A stretch of 44,448 nt of DNA, from NCBI RefSeq assembly GCF_030611305.1, contig NZ_JAUWQB010000024.1:1-44448 (forward strand). Direction: 5' to 3'. Positions 32,102 to 41,328 of the stretch are shown piece by piece. The translations under genes and the position numbers were made by a program. Under the pieces are notes generated by a model. That model saw only the letters and a program-made list of their open reading frames with translations, searched no databases and had not been told where the DNA came from. This stretch comes from Desulfobacula sp. GTDB taxonomy: Bacteria; Desulfobacterota; Desulfobacteria; Desulfobacterales; Desulfobacteraceae. How positions within the stretch are numbered: position 1 is the first letter of the stretch; each line of letters begins with the position of its first letter.

Positions 32102-33208
32102 ATGTTTGACAGGAGGCTGATAGAGAATTTTGACTGGGGATTTATTGTATTAATCCTTTTGATCGGCTCTATGGGTCTTGTGATTTTATACAGTGCCCTG
32201 GCTGCCGGACAAGACGCAGGTGTTGTCCACATCCTTTTTAAAAAGCAAATGATCTGGATGGGTGCGGGTTTCACTATAATGATGATCACACTGCTGATTG
32301 ATTTTAGAGATCTGGATAAATTGAATCTGTTTATTTATGCGTTCTGTGTTGGACTTTTGATAAGTGTTATTCTTTTTGGACAGATTGGCGGTGGATCTAG
32401 ACGATGGCTTCTTCTTGGTTTTGTCCGGATTCAGCCGTCTGAATTGATGAAAATAGCCTTGATTATAAGCCTTTCATCTGTCTATTCAACTTCGGCTTCC
32501 CAGGCCGGACTCAATTTCAGAAAACTGATCAAACCGGTAATCTTATGTGCAATCCCATTTGTTTTAATAGTGAAGCAGCCGGATCTTGGAACAGGACTGC
32601 TTTTACTTTTAATCGCAGGCTCAATTACCCTGTTTGTCAAGGTGGAACGAAAGGTATTCTTTACATTATCAGGCATCTGTTTTGCTGCCGTCCCTTTGGT
32701 CTGGTTTGTATTAAAAGACTATCAAAAATTAAGAATATTGACATTTTTGAATCCTGACAGAGATCCCCTTGGGGCGGGATACCATATCATTCAATCAAAA
32801 ATAGCCATTGGATCGGGGATGCTGACAGGCAAGGGGTTTTTAAAAGGAACCCAGAGTGCCTTGTCCTTTTTACCGGAACAGCATACGGATTTTATCGCAT
32901 CTGTTCTTGCCGAAGAATGGGGACTTGTGGGATGCAGCATCCTTTTAATCCTCTATTTTTTTCTTTTATTATGGGGGGTGAACATTGCATATAATTGCCG
33001 GAACATGTTTGGCTCTATTCTTGCGTTTGGTGTTACAATCATGATTTTCTGGCAGGTATTTATTAATATCGGAATGGTCATGGGACTCATGCCCGTTGTC
33101 GGTGTTCCCTTGCCCCTTGTATCCTATGGAGGTTCATCAGTCGTCACCAACATGGTGGGATTTGGCATTCTTTTAAATATCAGTATGCGGAAATTTTCAT
33201 CCGGTTAA
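32102..33208 (+). CDS. rodA: Peptidoglycan glycosyltransferase RodA (SEDS family)
   Basis: The 368-residue SEDS protein polymerises lipid II together with PBP2. It has about ten TM helices and family motifs: GGGSRRWLLLGFVRIQPSEL (about 98-117), VKQPDLGTGLLLLL (about 158-171), QSALSFLPEQHTDFIASVLAEEWG (about 256-279, with the catalytic Asp in QHTDF) and GVPLPLVSYGGSSVVTNM near the C-terminus. GGAG lies ten bases before the ATG. It closes the shape operon. Confidence 0.97.
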   Translation: MFDRRLIENFDWGFIVLILLIGSMGLVILYSALAAGQDAGVVHILFKKQMIWMGAGFTIMMITLLIDFRDLDKLNLFIYAFCVGLLISVILFGQIGGGSRRWLLLGFVRIQPSELMKIALIISLSSVYSTSASQAGLNFRKLIKPVILCAIPFVLIVKQPDLGTGLLLLLIAGSITLFVKVERKVFFTLSGICFAAVPLVWFVLKDYQKLRILTFLNPDRDPLGAGYHIIQSKIAIGSGMLTGKGFLKGTQSALSFLPEQHTDFIASVLAEEWGLVGCSILLILYFFLLLWGVNIAYNCRNMFGSILAFGVTIMIFWQVFINIGMVMGLMPVVGVPLPLVSYGGSSVVTNMVGFGILLNISMRKFSSG

Positions 33209-33239
33209 TCATAAAACTATCGGAATAAAAACTCTTTTT

Positions 33240-33276
33240 GGGTAAGCCCTGATTGTGAAAAAAAATTACCCTTTTA
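33240..33276 (+). terminator. Possible terminator behind rodA
   Basis: GGGTAA and TTACCC pair around a 20-nt loop and are followed by TTTTAGCTTTTTG. The stem is short, so efficiency is uncertain. Confidence 0.45.
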
Positions 33277-33398
33277 GCTTTTTGTTCAACAGAAACTTCT
33301 TAAAAAGATTACTTAGCAAAGCCTGAAATATTTTGTTTTTCAATGTTGACAAATGATTTTCTGGATGGTACTCAAGTCACGATTTGATTCGAATTTAG

Positions 33399-33420
33399 AC
33401 TGTTTTTGCGTAAAAACAGT
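33399..33420. promoter_or_regulatory. Perfect inverted repeat upstream of the ATP synthase operon
   Basis: ACTGTTTTT and AAAAACAGT are exact complements separated by GCGT. The repeat lies about 58 bp before the first gene, in a 269-bp gap. Upstream at 33344 a TTGACA box is present but its partner at 17 bp is poor (TACTCA). The repeat could be an operator or a 5' UTR hairpin. Confidence 0.5.
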
Positions 33421-33477
33421 TAATTAGGTATAAGTAGCTGATTTTTTTTATAATTCTTAACTGGCGGAGGGAATTTT

Positions 33478-33909
33478 ATGATAACTGTGATTCCTGATAT
33501 ATCGGCGATATATCAGATGATCAATTTCCTGGTTCTGCTTTTTGTGCTCAATCTGGTTCTGTACAAACCAATCCGTAATGTTCTTCTCGAAAGAAAGGCG
33601 AAAATTGAAGGTATGCAAATTGGGGCTCAAAAAGCCTCAAAAGACCTTGTCGCCGGAGAAGATGCATATAAAGATGGATTGAAACAAGCCAGAACAGAAG
33701 GTTTGAAAGAGAAAGAAACCTTTATAGAAGAAGCATCTCAAGAAGAAAAGGAAATAATCGACAAAATTAACAAGAAAGCTCAGGCCAACCTTGTCGAAAT
33801 TAAAAAACAGGTGGCAGATGAGACTGAGCAGGCCCGCAAAGCGCTTGAAGGTGAAGTGGAGGCATATGCCAAAGCCATAGGCGAAAAGATTTTGAGGAGG
33901 GCTTGCTAA
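33478..33909 (+). CDS. ATP synthase subunit b' (second stator b)
   Basis: The 143-residue protein has one N-terminal membrane helix (about 10-27, MINFLVLLFVLNLVLYKPI) and a long charged coiled coil to the end. It is the b'-type stator chain of the F0 peripheral stalk. GGAGGG precedes the ATG. The stop TAA shares its last base with the ATG of the next gene, a stop-start overlap that couples translation of the two b chains. Subunits a and c are not here and must be encoded elsewhere. Confidence 0.9.
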   Translation: MITVIPDISAIYQMINFLVLLFVLNLVLYKPIRNVLLERKAKIEGMQIGAQKASKDLVAGEDAYKDGLKQARTEGLKEKETFIEEASQEEKEIIDKINKKAQANLVEIKKQVADETEQARKALEGEVEAYAKAIGEKILRRAC

Positions 33910-34499
33910 TGAAAAAATTAGGATTAAAAAAGAAACAACTTCAAGTTATGGGTTTTGTGGCAATACTTGTTTTTGTTTTAACCGGTATTGCTTTTGCAGC
34001 TTCCGGAGGCGGTGGAGTGCACAATGCGTGGCTTAAAGTCGATACCTGGAAAGTATTGAATTTTGGGGTTCTTGCTGTTGCTGGATTTTTTCTTGCAAGA
34101 AAACCTGTTGCCCAGTTTTTCTCATCCCGTGCAAAAAGTATTAAAGATGAGATTAATGAGCTTGAATTAAAAAAAGCAAATGCTGAAAAGAAACTTGCCG
34201 AATATCAAACCAAGTTTAAAAATCTTGATCAGGAATCGAAACAGATTGTTGAAGATTATATTAAACAGGGTGAAGAAGCTAAAAAGAGAATTATTACTGA
34301 AGCAGGGGAACAGGCAGAAAAACTTGAAGATATGGCCAAACGCAATATCGAACAGGAATTCAAGTCTGCAAGAGCCAGACTGCAGCAACAAATTGTTGAA
34401 AAAGCCATGGAAAAGGCTGAAGAAGTGATTATTGCCTCCATTTCATCCGATGATCAGGACAAACTTGTTGATGAATATTTGAAAAAGGTGGTGGCATAA
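33909..34499 (+). CDS. atpF: ATP synthase subunit b
   Basis: The 196-residue chain pairs with b' in the peripheral stalk. Unusually it begins with what looks like a cleavable leader: basic MKKLGLKKKQ, a hydrophobic run (about 14-28) and AFAASGGGG, then a second membrane helix (about 46-64) ending FFLARKPV and a coiled coil. Similar leaders occur in deltaproteobacterial b subunits. The start is ATG 33909, with GGAGG nine bases upstream; the TTG at 33903 would overlap further and is not needed. The stop overlaps the atpH start by one base. Confidence 0.92.
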   Translation: MKKLGLKKKQLQVMGFVAILVFVLTGIAFAASGGGGVHNAWLKVDTWKVLNFGVLAVAGFFLARKPVAQFFSSRAKSIKDEINELELKKANAEKKLAEYQTKFKNLDQESKQIVEDYIKQGEEAKKRIITEAGEQAEKLEDMAKRNIEQEFKSARARLQQQIVEKAMEKAEEVIIASISSDDQDKLVDEYLKKVVA

Positions 34500-35050
34500 T
34501 GAAAAATTTAGCGGTTTCCAGGCGTTATGCCAAAGCATTGATTCTAATCGGCCAGGAAGACGGCCAGGCAGAACAATACAATGCAGAGCTTGATTCTATT
34601 GTCGGGCTCTTTGATACACAGGAAGGTTTTGAAAAGGCATTAACAAATCCTTTGTTCAACAAAAATGATAGAAAAAATGTTCTGGAGGCAGTTTTAGCTG
34701 CCACTGATTTGTCAGCCATCATGAAATCATTCCTGATTCTTTTGTTTGATAAAAATAGAATCGGTTTTTTAAGAGAAATTGCTTCATATTATAAAGATCT
34801 GGCAGATGAGCTTAAGGGTGTTGTCAAAGCCAGCATCGTTTCTGCAACCCAGTTGTCATCGGAAGCAGTTGAAAAGATTAAAGAATCTTTATCAAAAAAG
34901 ACCGGAAAAACGATTGTTCTGAATGTTCAGCAGGATCCAAGCCTCATTGGTGGTGTGGTAACTAAAATAGGTGATCTTGTTATGGATGGCAGCGTAAAAA
35001 CTCAGCTGATGAATATGAGAGAAACTTTAAAAAAAGGTGAGAGTGTCTAA
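34499..35050 (+). CDS. atpH: ATP synthase subunit delta
   Basis: The 183-residue F1 delta (OSCP-type) subunit joins the stator to the top of F1. The N-terminal helical domain starts [16 protein letters not shown] and the C-terminal segment [24 protein letters not shown] (about 147-170) is the family signature. Stop and start codons overlap by one base on both sides with atpF and atpA. Confidence 0.95.
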   Translation: MKNLAVSRRYAKALILIGQEDGQAEQYNAELDSIVGLFDTQEGFEKALTNPLFNKNDRKNVLEAVLAATDLSAIMKSFLILLFDKNRIGFLREIASYYKDLADELKGVVKASIVSATQLSSEAVEKIKESLSKKTGKTIVLNVQQDPSLIGGVVTKIGDLVMDGSVKTQLMNMRETLKKGESV

Positions 35051-36564
35051 TGGAAATTAAAGCAGAAGAAATAAGCCAAATAATAAAAGACCAGATCAAA
35101 GGGTTTGATGCAGAGGTCGACCTGAGTGAAACTGGTGTTGTTCTTTCTGCGGGTGACGGTATTGCCCGCGTATATGGTCTTGAAAAAGTAAAAGCAATGG
35201 AGCTTGTTGAATTCCCAGGTGGGATTTTAGGGCTTGCATTGAACCTTGAAGCCGATAATGTCGGTGTTGCTATCCTTGGTGATGATAAAGAAATTAAAGA
35301 GGGTGATATTGTTAAAAGAACTGAACGCATTGCATCGGTTCCAGTTGGTGAAGCGCTTTTGGGACGCGTTGTAACCACAACCGGAGAACCGGTTGACGGA
35401 AAAGGTCCTATTAACGCTGAAACTGTTATGAATGTGGAATTGGTTGCTCCCGGTGTTATTGCCAGACAATCGGTTCATGAACCCTGTTACACCGGTGCAA
35501 AAGCAGTTGACGGCATGACCCCGGTTGGAAGAGGTCAGCGTGAACTTATCATTGGTGACCGCCAGATCGGTAAAACCGCTATTGCCGTTGACGCCATTAT
35601 TGCACAAAAAGAAACCGATATGAAATGTATCTATGTTGCCTGCGGTCAGAAAAAATCAACGGTTGCCCAGGTGGTTGCAGCCCTTGAAGAGCATGGAGCA
35701 ATGGAATACACAACAGTTGTTATTGCATCTGCTTCTGAAGCTGCGGCCATGCAGTATCTTGCTCCCTATGCTGGTTGTGCAATGGGTGAATACTTCAGGG
35801 ATAAGGGCGAGCATGCCCTGATTGTCTATGATGATCTTTCAAAGCAGGCAGCAGCTTATCGTCAGGTATCTTTGCTCCTAAGGCGTCCTCCGGGACGAGA
35901 AGCTTTCCCGGGTGATATTTTCTATAACCATTCAAGACTTCTCGAAAGATCTGCGAAACTCAGTGATGCAGAGGGTGCCGGTTCTTTGACCGCACTTCCG
36001 ATTATTGAAACCCAGGAAGGTGATGTGTCTGCATTTATTCCAACCAATGTTATTTCCATTACAGACGGTCAGATCTTTCTTGATAAAGATCTTTTCTTTG
36101 CCGGTATTCGTCCTGCTGTTGATGTTGGATTATCTGTATCACGAGTAGGTGGTGCAGCCCAGGTAAAGGCAATGAAGCAGGTTGCAGGTACCCTGCGTCT
36201 TGATCTTGCCCAGTTCCGTGAGCTTGAAGCATTTGCTGCATTTGGCTCTGACCTTGACGAAGCAACGCAAAAACAGCTGACCCGTGGTGAGAGACTGGTT
36301 GAACTTTTGAAACAACCTCAGTTTAAACCGCTTCCAATGCACAAAATGGTAACTGCCCTTTATGCTGGAACCAAAGGCTATATTGATAAATATCCAAGAG
36401 AAGCCGTTGCTAAATATGAAGAAGGTCTTTATCCGTTTGTTGAAAATCGTTTCCCTGAAATTTTTTCTGGTTTAAAAGAAAAAGAAGAGATTACAGAAGA
36501 AATAGAAGGCAAATTAAAACAATGCCTTGAAGCCTATGACGAAGAATTCAAGGATGCAGTATAG
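35050..36564 (+). CDS. atpA: ATP synthase subunit alpha
   Basis: The 504-residue non-catalytic F1 subunit has the Walker A GDRQIGKT (about 169-176), the arginine-finger region ISVSR-like segment [18 protein letters not shown] (about 361-378) and the standard N-terminal crown. Length is typical. Its ATG overlaps the atpH stop by one base. A 59-bp gap with a small hairpin separates it from atpG. Confidence 0.98.
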   Translation: MEIKAEEISQIIKDQIKGFDAEVDLSETGVVLSAGDGIARVYGLEKVKAMELVEFPGGILGLALNLEADNVGVAILGDDKEIKEGDIVKRTERIASVPVGEALLGRVVTTTGEPVDGKGPINAETVMNVELVAPGVIARQSVHEPCYTGAKAVDGMTPVGRGQRELIIGDRQIGKTAIAVDAIIAQKETDMKCIYVACGQKKSTVAQVVAALEEHGAMEYTTVVIASASEAAAMQYLAPYAGCAMGEYFRDKGEHALIVYDDLSKQAAAYRQVSLLLRRPPGREAFPGDIFYNHSRLLERSAKLSDAEGAGSLTALPIIETQEGDVSAFIPTNVISITDGQIFLDKDLFFAGIRPAVDVGLSVSRVGGAAQVKAMKQVAGTLRLDLAQFRELEAFAAFGSDLDEATQKQLTRGERLVELLKQPQFKPLPMHKMVTALYAGTKGYIDKYPREAVAKYEEGLYPFVENRFPEIFSGLKEKEEITEEIEGKLKQCLEAYDEEFKDAV

Positions 36565-36623
36565 GCACTTGGAATTTTTTGTGAAATAATTCACTAACTT
36601 ATAGGCAAAAAAGGCAGGATCAT

Positions 36624-37517
36624 ATGGCAACTTTAAAAGAAGTAAAATCAAAAATAGTCAGCGTAAAAAAGACTAGACAGATTACCTCTGCCATGAAAAT
36701 GGTCGCCACTTCACGATTACGCGGTGCTCAGAACAGCATGGAGCAGTTTAAGCCCTATGCCGGCAAATTCGCCGAGGTTCTGGGAAGTATTGCCGGCAAA
36801 GCAGGTGACAATGCGAGTCCTTTGCTTGTTCCCCGTGATGAGGTAAAAAAAGTGGCGCTCATCCTCTGTACATCCGACAGGGGGCTTTGTGGCGGTTTTA
36901 ATGTACATTTAATTACAAAAGCTCAAAAATTAATTGTATCGGAATTTGAAGGCAAGGATGTCTCTTTTATCTGTTTTGGTAAAAGAGGAAGAGACTGGGC
37001 AAAAAAACAACCCCAGCCCATTGATGATGAATTCATCGGTGTTGTGGGTGGAAATATTGAGTTCAGCGTGGCATCCTCTTCAGGACAAAAATTGATAGAC
37101 TCTTTCCTTGAAGGAGCTGTTGATGAAGTATATTTGATTTATTCTGACTTCGTAAATCTGGCAAGACAAGAGGCGACAATAAAGCAAATTCTTCCCATTC
37201 CTTCTCTTGAAGATGTGGCAGAAGAAAAAGAAAAGGACAAAGAGGGTGAATTCCTTCCGGAACACATCTGTGAACCTTCTTCTGATGCTTTACTGGGTCA
37301 GATGCTGCCAAAGAATATTTTTATTCAGATATATGATGCACTGCTTCAGACGTCTACCAGTGAGCATGCCGCTCGCATGCGTGCTATGGATAATGCAACC
37401 AGCGCATGTGATGATATTGTTTCAGAACTTCAGACAATATACAATAAAACAAGGCAGGCAGGCATTACATCTGACCTTATGGATATTGTCGGTGGTGCGG
37501 AAGCACTTAAGGGATAA
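36624..37517 (+). CDS. atpG: ATP synthase subunit gamma
   Basis: The 297-residue central-stalk subunit starts ATLKEVKSKIVSVKKTRQITSAMKMVA and ends MRAMDNATSACDDIVSELQTIYNKTRQAGIT, the two coiled-coil helices that rotate inside the alpha-beta ring. The middle Rossmann-like domain has LCTSDRGLCGGFN. GGCAGGA precedes the ATG. A charged loop EEKEKDKEGE near residue 200 is slightly longer than in many homologues. Confidence 0.96.
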   Translation: MATLKEVKSKIVSVKKTRQITSAMKMVATSRLRGAQNSMEQFKPYAGKFAEVLGSIAGKAGDNASPLLVPRDEVKKVALILCTSDRGLCGGFNVHLITKAQKLIVSEFEGKDVSFICFGKRGRDWAKKQPQPIDDEFIGVVGGNIEFSVASSSGQKLIDSFLEGAVDEVYLIYSDFVNLARQEATIKQILPIPSLEDVAEEKEKDKEGEFLPEHICEPSSDALLGQMLPKNIFIQIYDALLQTSTSEHAARMRAMDNATSACDDIVSELQTIYNKTRQAGITSDLMDIVGGAEALKG

Positions 37518-37534
37518 ATTTAAAATAGACTTAA

Positions 37535-38968
<1,434 letters not shown>

Positions 38969-38985
38969 ACATCTGGAGGGATATC

Positions 38986-39393
38986 ATGGCTGAGAAATTA
39001 TTTCTTGAAGTCGTTACGCCGCAGAAAGCAATTGTCAGTGAAGAAGTTGAAATTGTGGTTGCTCCAGGTTCAGAAGGTGAGTTTGGTGCGCTTAAGGGGC
39101 ATACTACATTCCTCACATCACTGAAGGTTGGAACACTTCGGTACAAAGACGCCAAAGGAAAGGAAAGATATCTTTTCATTAACGGCGGATTTGCGGAAGT
39201 TTTACCGGACAAGGTGACCATCCTTGCGGAGTCTGCTGAGTATAGAAAGGATATTGATATTGATAGGGCAACAAAGGCTAAAGAAAGAGCTGAGAACCGC
39301 CTTGCAGCCAAGGCTGCTGATACGGATCTTGTAAGAGCTGAAGTAGCTTTGAAACGTGCAGTACACAGGCTTAGAATTAAAGAGACAAAATAA
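38986..39393 (+). CDS. atpC: ATP synthase subunit epsilon
   Basis: The 135-residue central-stalk subunit has the N-terminal beta-sandwich (LFLEVVTPQKAIVSEEVEIV, GEFGALKGHTTFLTSLKVG, FINGGFAEVLPDKVTILAESAE) and the C-terminal helical hairpin that can inhibit rotation. GGAGGG precedes the ATG. It ends the operon; a strong terminator follows within 60 bases. Confidence 0.96.
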   Translation: MAEKLFLEVVTPQKAIVSEEVEIVVAPGSEGEFGALKGHTTFLTSLKVGTLRYKDAKGKERYLFINGGFAEVLPDKVTILAESAEYRKDIDIDRATKAKERAENRLAAKAADTDLVRAEVALKRAVHRLRIKETK

Positions 39394-39445
39394 GGTGACC
39401 TTTAGTTAAACGTATAACAGTATCCGGAAAACGGATTGGTAAATA

Positions 39446-39487
39446 AAAAAAGGGAGGGCTTCTGTGGTTTGGAGCACTCCCTTTTTT
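39446..39487 (+). terminator. Rho-independent terminator of the ATP synthase operon
   Basis: AAAAAAGGGAG pairs with CTCCCTTTTTT around a 20-nt loop that itself contains a GCTTC/GGAGC mini-stem. The T run completes a classic terminator; the A run makes it work in both directions. Confidence 0.88.
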
Positions 39488-39540
39488 GAATTGTGTGCAT
39501 AAGGTTTTTCTTAAAGAAAGTATAATTTACGGGTATAGTG

Positions 39541-40290
39541 ATGGCTTATAACGATGTTGGGGTTGTTATTCTTGCTGCAGGCAAGGGAACCAGGATGAAT
39601 TCAGATATTGCCAAGGTACTTCACAGGGTTGCCAGTAAAAGTATGGTTGTCCACGTGGTTGAGTGTGCAATAAAAATTGCTCGGGATAATGTGGTCGTTG
39701 TTGTCGGTTATCAGGCTCAGAAAGTGAAAGATGAAGTCGGTAAGTTTTTTAAGGTAGATTATGCCGTACAAGAAGAGCTTCTCGGAACAGGGGATGCGGT
39801 TAAAGTTGCAATTCCAGGATTGAAGCCCGGTATTAAAGATGTTCTGGTATTATGCGGAGATGTGCCATTGATACAGGAGAGTACTCTTCGGAATCTGATG
39901 GATGGACACAAACAGAATCAGGCCAAAGTATCCGTTCTTGCAACTGATGTAGATGATCCGACCGGTTATGGACGCATTGTTCTTGACCAGCAGAATAATA
40001 TGCTTTGTATTAAAGAAGAGGCGGATGCCAGCGAAAATGAAAAAAAAATCAAAAAAGTGAATGCAGGAATATATTGTTTTGATAAGGAGCTCCTCATATC
40101 TGTAATTGATGAAATAAAACCCGATAATAATCAGAAAGAGTACTATTTGACAGATGTTGTCGAGATAGCGCAAAAAAGACACGAAAAAATGGCTGTAATC
40201 ACTATGGATGATCCAAAACAAGTTATAGGTGTGAATACGCTTGAAGAGCTTGGCAAAGCTGAATACCTGATCCAACAACTTGGCAAATGA
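39541..40290 (+). CDS. GlmU-like sugar-1-phosphate uridylyltransferase, single domain
   Basis: The 249-residue protein is the pyrophosphorylase half of GlmU: VVILAAGKGTRMNSDIAKVLH (about 7-27) binds UTP, GTGDAVKVA and LVLCGDVPLI follow, then DPTGYGRIVLD, IKEEADASENEKKIKKVNAGIYCF and GVNTLEELGKAEYL. It should make UDP-GlcNAc from UTP and GlcNAc-1-phosphate. Bifunctional GlmU is about 450 residues; the left-handed beta-helix acetyltransferase half is missing, and no hexapeptide repeats occur downstream in any frame. The stop comes right where the helix would start. GTG 39538 directly precedes the chosen ATG. Position after atpC is usual for glmU. The acetyl transfer must be done elsewhere. Confidence 0.88.
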   Translation: MAYNDVGVVILAAGKGTRMNSDIAKVLHRVASKSMVVHVVECAIKIARDNVVVVVGYQAQKVKDEVGKFFKVDYAVQEELLGTGDAVKVAIPGLKPGIKDVLVLCGDVPLIQESTLRNLMDGHKQNQAKVSVLATDVDDPTGYGRIVLDQQNNMLCIKEEADASENEKKIKKVNAGIYCFDKELLISVIDEIKPDNNQKEYYLTDVVEIAQKRHEKMAVITMDDPKQVIGVNTLEELGKAEYLIQQLGK

Positions 40291-40296
40291 ATTGCC

Positions 40297-40326
40297 TTGA
40301 CTTTATGAAATATTTTGAATTATACT
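40297..40326 (+). promoter_or_regulatory. Sigma-70 promoter of the zapB-like/zapA unit
   Basis: TTGACT, an 18-bp spacer and TATACT end 26 bp before the ATG at 40352. A strong, near-consensus promoter starting right behind the uridylyltransferase stop. Confidence 0.75.
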
Positions 40327-40351
40327 GAACTTCAATAAGCTTTGTGAGAGT

Positions 40352-40612
40352 ATGAATTTGGGTAATGATCTTATTAAAAAAAAGTTTGATGATATCGATG
40401 GGAAAATCGATTCTATGAGAGAACTTTGCCATACGCTTCAGCAGGAAAATAAAGGCTTGATCTTAAAAATTAAGGATCTTGAAGCAGAACTTGATAAGAA
40501 AAATGAAACTGAAGAACAATTTTCAGAACAAGAGGCTTTGGTTCAATCTAAAATTGATGGGCTTTTGAAAAAACTGAACTATTTTTCAAATAGCGCTCCA
40601 GGCGATTATTAA
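40352..40612 (+). CDS. Small coiled-coil protein, ZapB-like
   Basis: The 86-residue protein is almost entirely a heptad-patterned coiled coil (about residues 8-75; IDGKIDSMRELCHTLQQENK, LKIKDLEAELDKK). No membrane segment or signal. Size, coiled coil and position directly before zapA suggest a ZapB-type partner of the division ring, a common arrangement in proteobacteria. Direct sequence homology to E. coli ZapB cannot be claimed, since coiled coils look alike. GAGAG lies before the ATG. Confidence 0.75.
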   Translation: MNLGNDLIKKKFDDIDGKIDSMRELCHTLQQENKGLILKIKDLEAELDKKNETEEQFSEQEALVQSKIDGLLKKLNYFSNSAPGDY

Positions 40613-40652
40613 TCAAACATGTGACCGAAATGGGTTCGCAAAAGGGATTACA

Positions 40653-40970
40653 TTGGATGAAATTGTTGTAATTGATCTTTTCGGAGAGGAGTTTAGGTTT
40701 AAGCCTGATGATCAGGTTAAAAATCCGGAACAAATTGCACAATATTTAAAAAAATATATAAAAGAAGCTGAAAAACTGTTTCAAAACAAGGCTTCAGGGA
40801 AAAATAAAATTGCAATATTGTTATTGGCAGCCATGAATTTGTCAAAGGATTTTCATGAGCTTAAATTGCAACACTCTGAACTTGAAAAAGAGATAGACAA
40901 CAGAATTTCATCCTTGATAAAAAAAATTGATACGGGAATTGAAAAAAACGAAAAGTGTTTATTATTATAA
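40653..40970 (+). CDS. zapA: Cell division protein ZapA
   Basis: The 105-residue protein has the ZapA layout: an N-terminal beta-strand module (VVIDLFGEEFRFKP), a helix with IAQYLKKYIKEAEKLFQNKA, the conserved IAILLLAAMNLSKDFHELK segment (about 50-68) and a C-terminal coiled coil. ZapA crosslinks FtsZ filaments. The start is TTG at 40653, with AAAGGG six bases upstream; no ATG or GTG lies suitably in frame. The gap to the previous gene is 40 bp. The 6S RNA gene follows directly, a conserved neighbour of zapA, and its promoter lies in the zapA 3' end. Confidence 0.9.
   Translation: MDEIVVIDLFGEEFRFKPDDQVKNPEQIAQYLKKYIKEAEKLFQNKASGKNKIAILLLAAMNLSKDFHELKLQHSELEKEIDNRISSLIKKIDTGIEKNEKCLLL
40939..40968 (+). 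promoter_or_regulatory. Promoter of 6S RNA inside the zapA 3' end
   Basis: TTGAAA, an 18-bp spacer and TATTAT place transcription start near 40975, exactly where the closing stem of the 6S RNA begins. Confidence 0.6.
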
Positions 40971-40974
40971 ATTT

Positions 40975-41161
40975 TTACCCCTGCAATGTGCGTGATTGTA
41001 TGACAGTCTTTGTCCTAACGCATAGTAAAAAGGGAGTCCACACTTTTACTGGTGTGCTAAGTTCCTCCTGGTAAGGAAAAGCCTAAAGGTAATATTGGAC
41101 GCCCACTTTTGGACCTTTGGTTCAAAGCCTTAACAAGCAACACGGCAGTCTGTGGGGGTAA
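40975..41161 (+). ncRNA. ssrS: 6S RNA
   Basis: The roughly 187-base segment starts TTACCCC and ends GGGGTAA, which pair as a closing stem. The interior contains the GGACCTTTGGTTCAAAGCC hairpin near the 3' side, like the CTTGAACCAAGGGTTCAAGG part of E. coli 6S RNA, and a large central bubble flanked by GGGAGTCCACACTTTTACTGGTGTG and CCTCCTGG...GGAC elements. 6S RNA mimics an open promoter and binds sigma-70 RNA polymerase in stationary phase. The location immediately after zapA is the conserved place for this gene. No protein frame explains the stretch. Exact ends are approximate. Confidence 0.82.
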
Positions 41162-41328
41162 TTGTAACAATTAATACGTTTTAGTTTTGTCCTTCCTCAA
41201 GCCTTTGTCCCATTTCATATTTTTATAAGCATCTTTTTATAAAGGCAAGCTTTTATGAAAACAGGGAATAAAATCAGACAATTACAACATGATGTGTTGC
41301 TATTAATATACTTTAGGAGAATTGTTTA
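41162..41328. other. Gap between 6S RNA and rny
   Basis: No gene is seen. A weak inverted repeat, TAATTG-TAA-CAATTA, directly behind the 6S RNA followed by T-rich DNA may help end it. The rny ribosome binding site TAGGAG lies at 41312. Confidence 0.4.

Noticed and set aside
40291-40351. Frameshifted acetyltransferase half of GlmU
   Set aside because: No hexapeptide-repeat pattern occurs in any frame after 40290; instead a promoter and the zapB-like gene follow at once.
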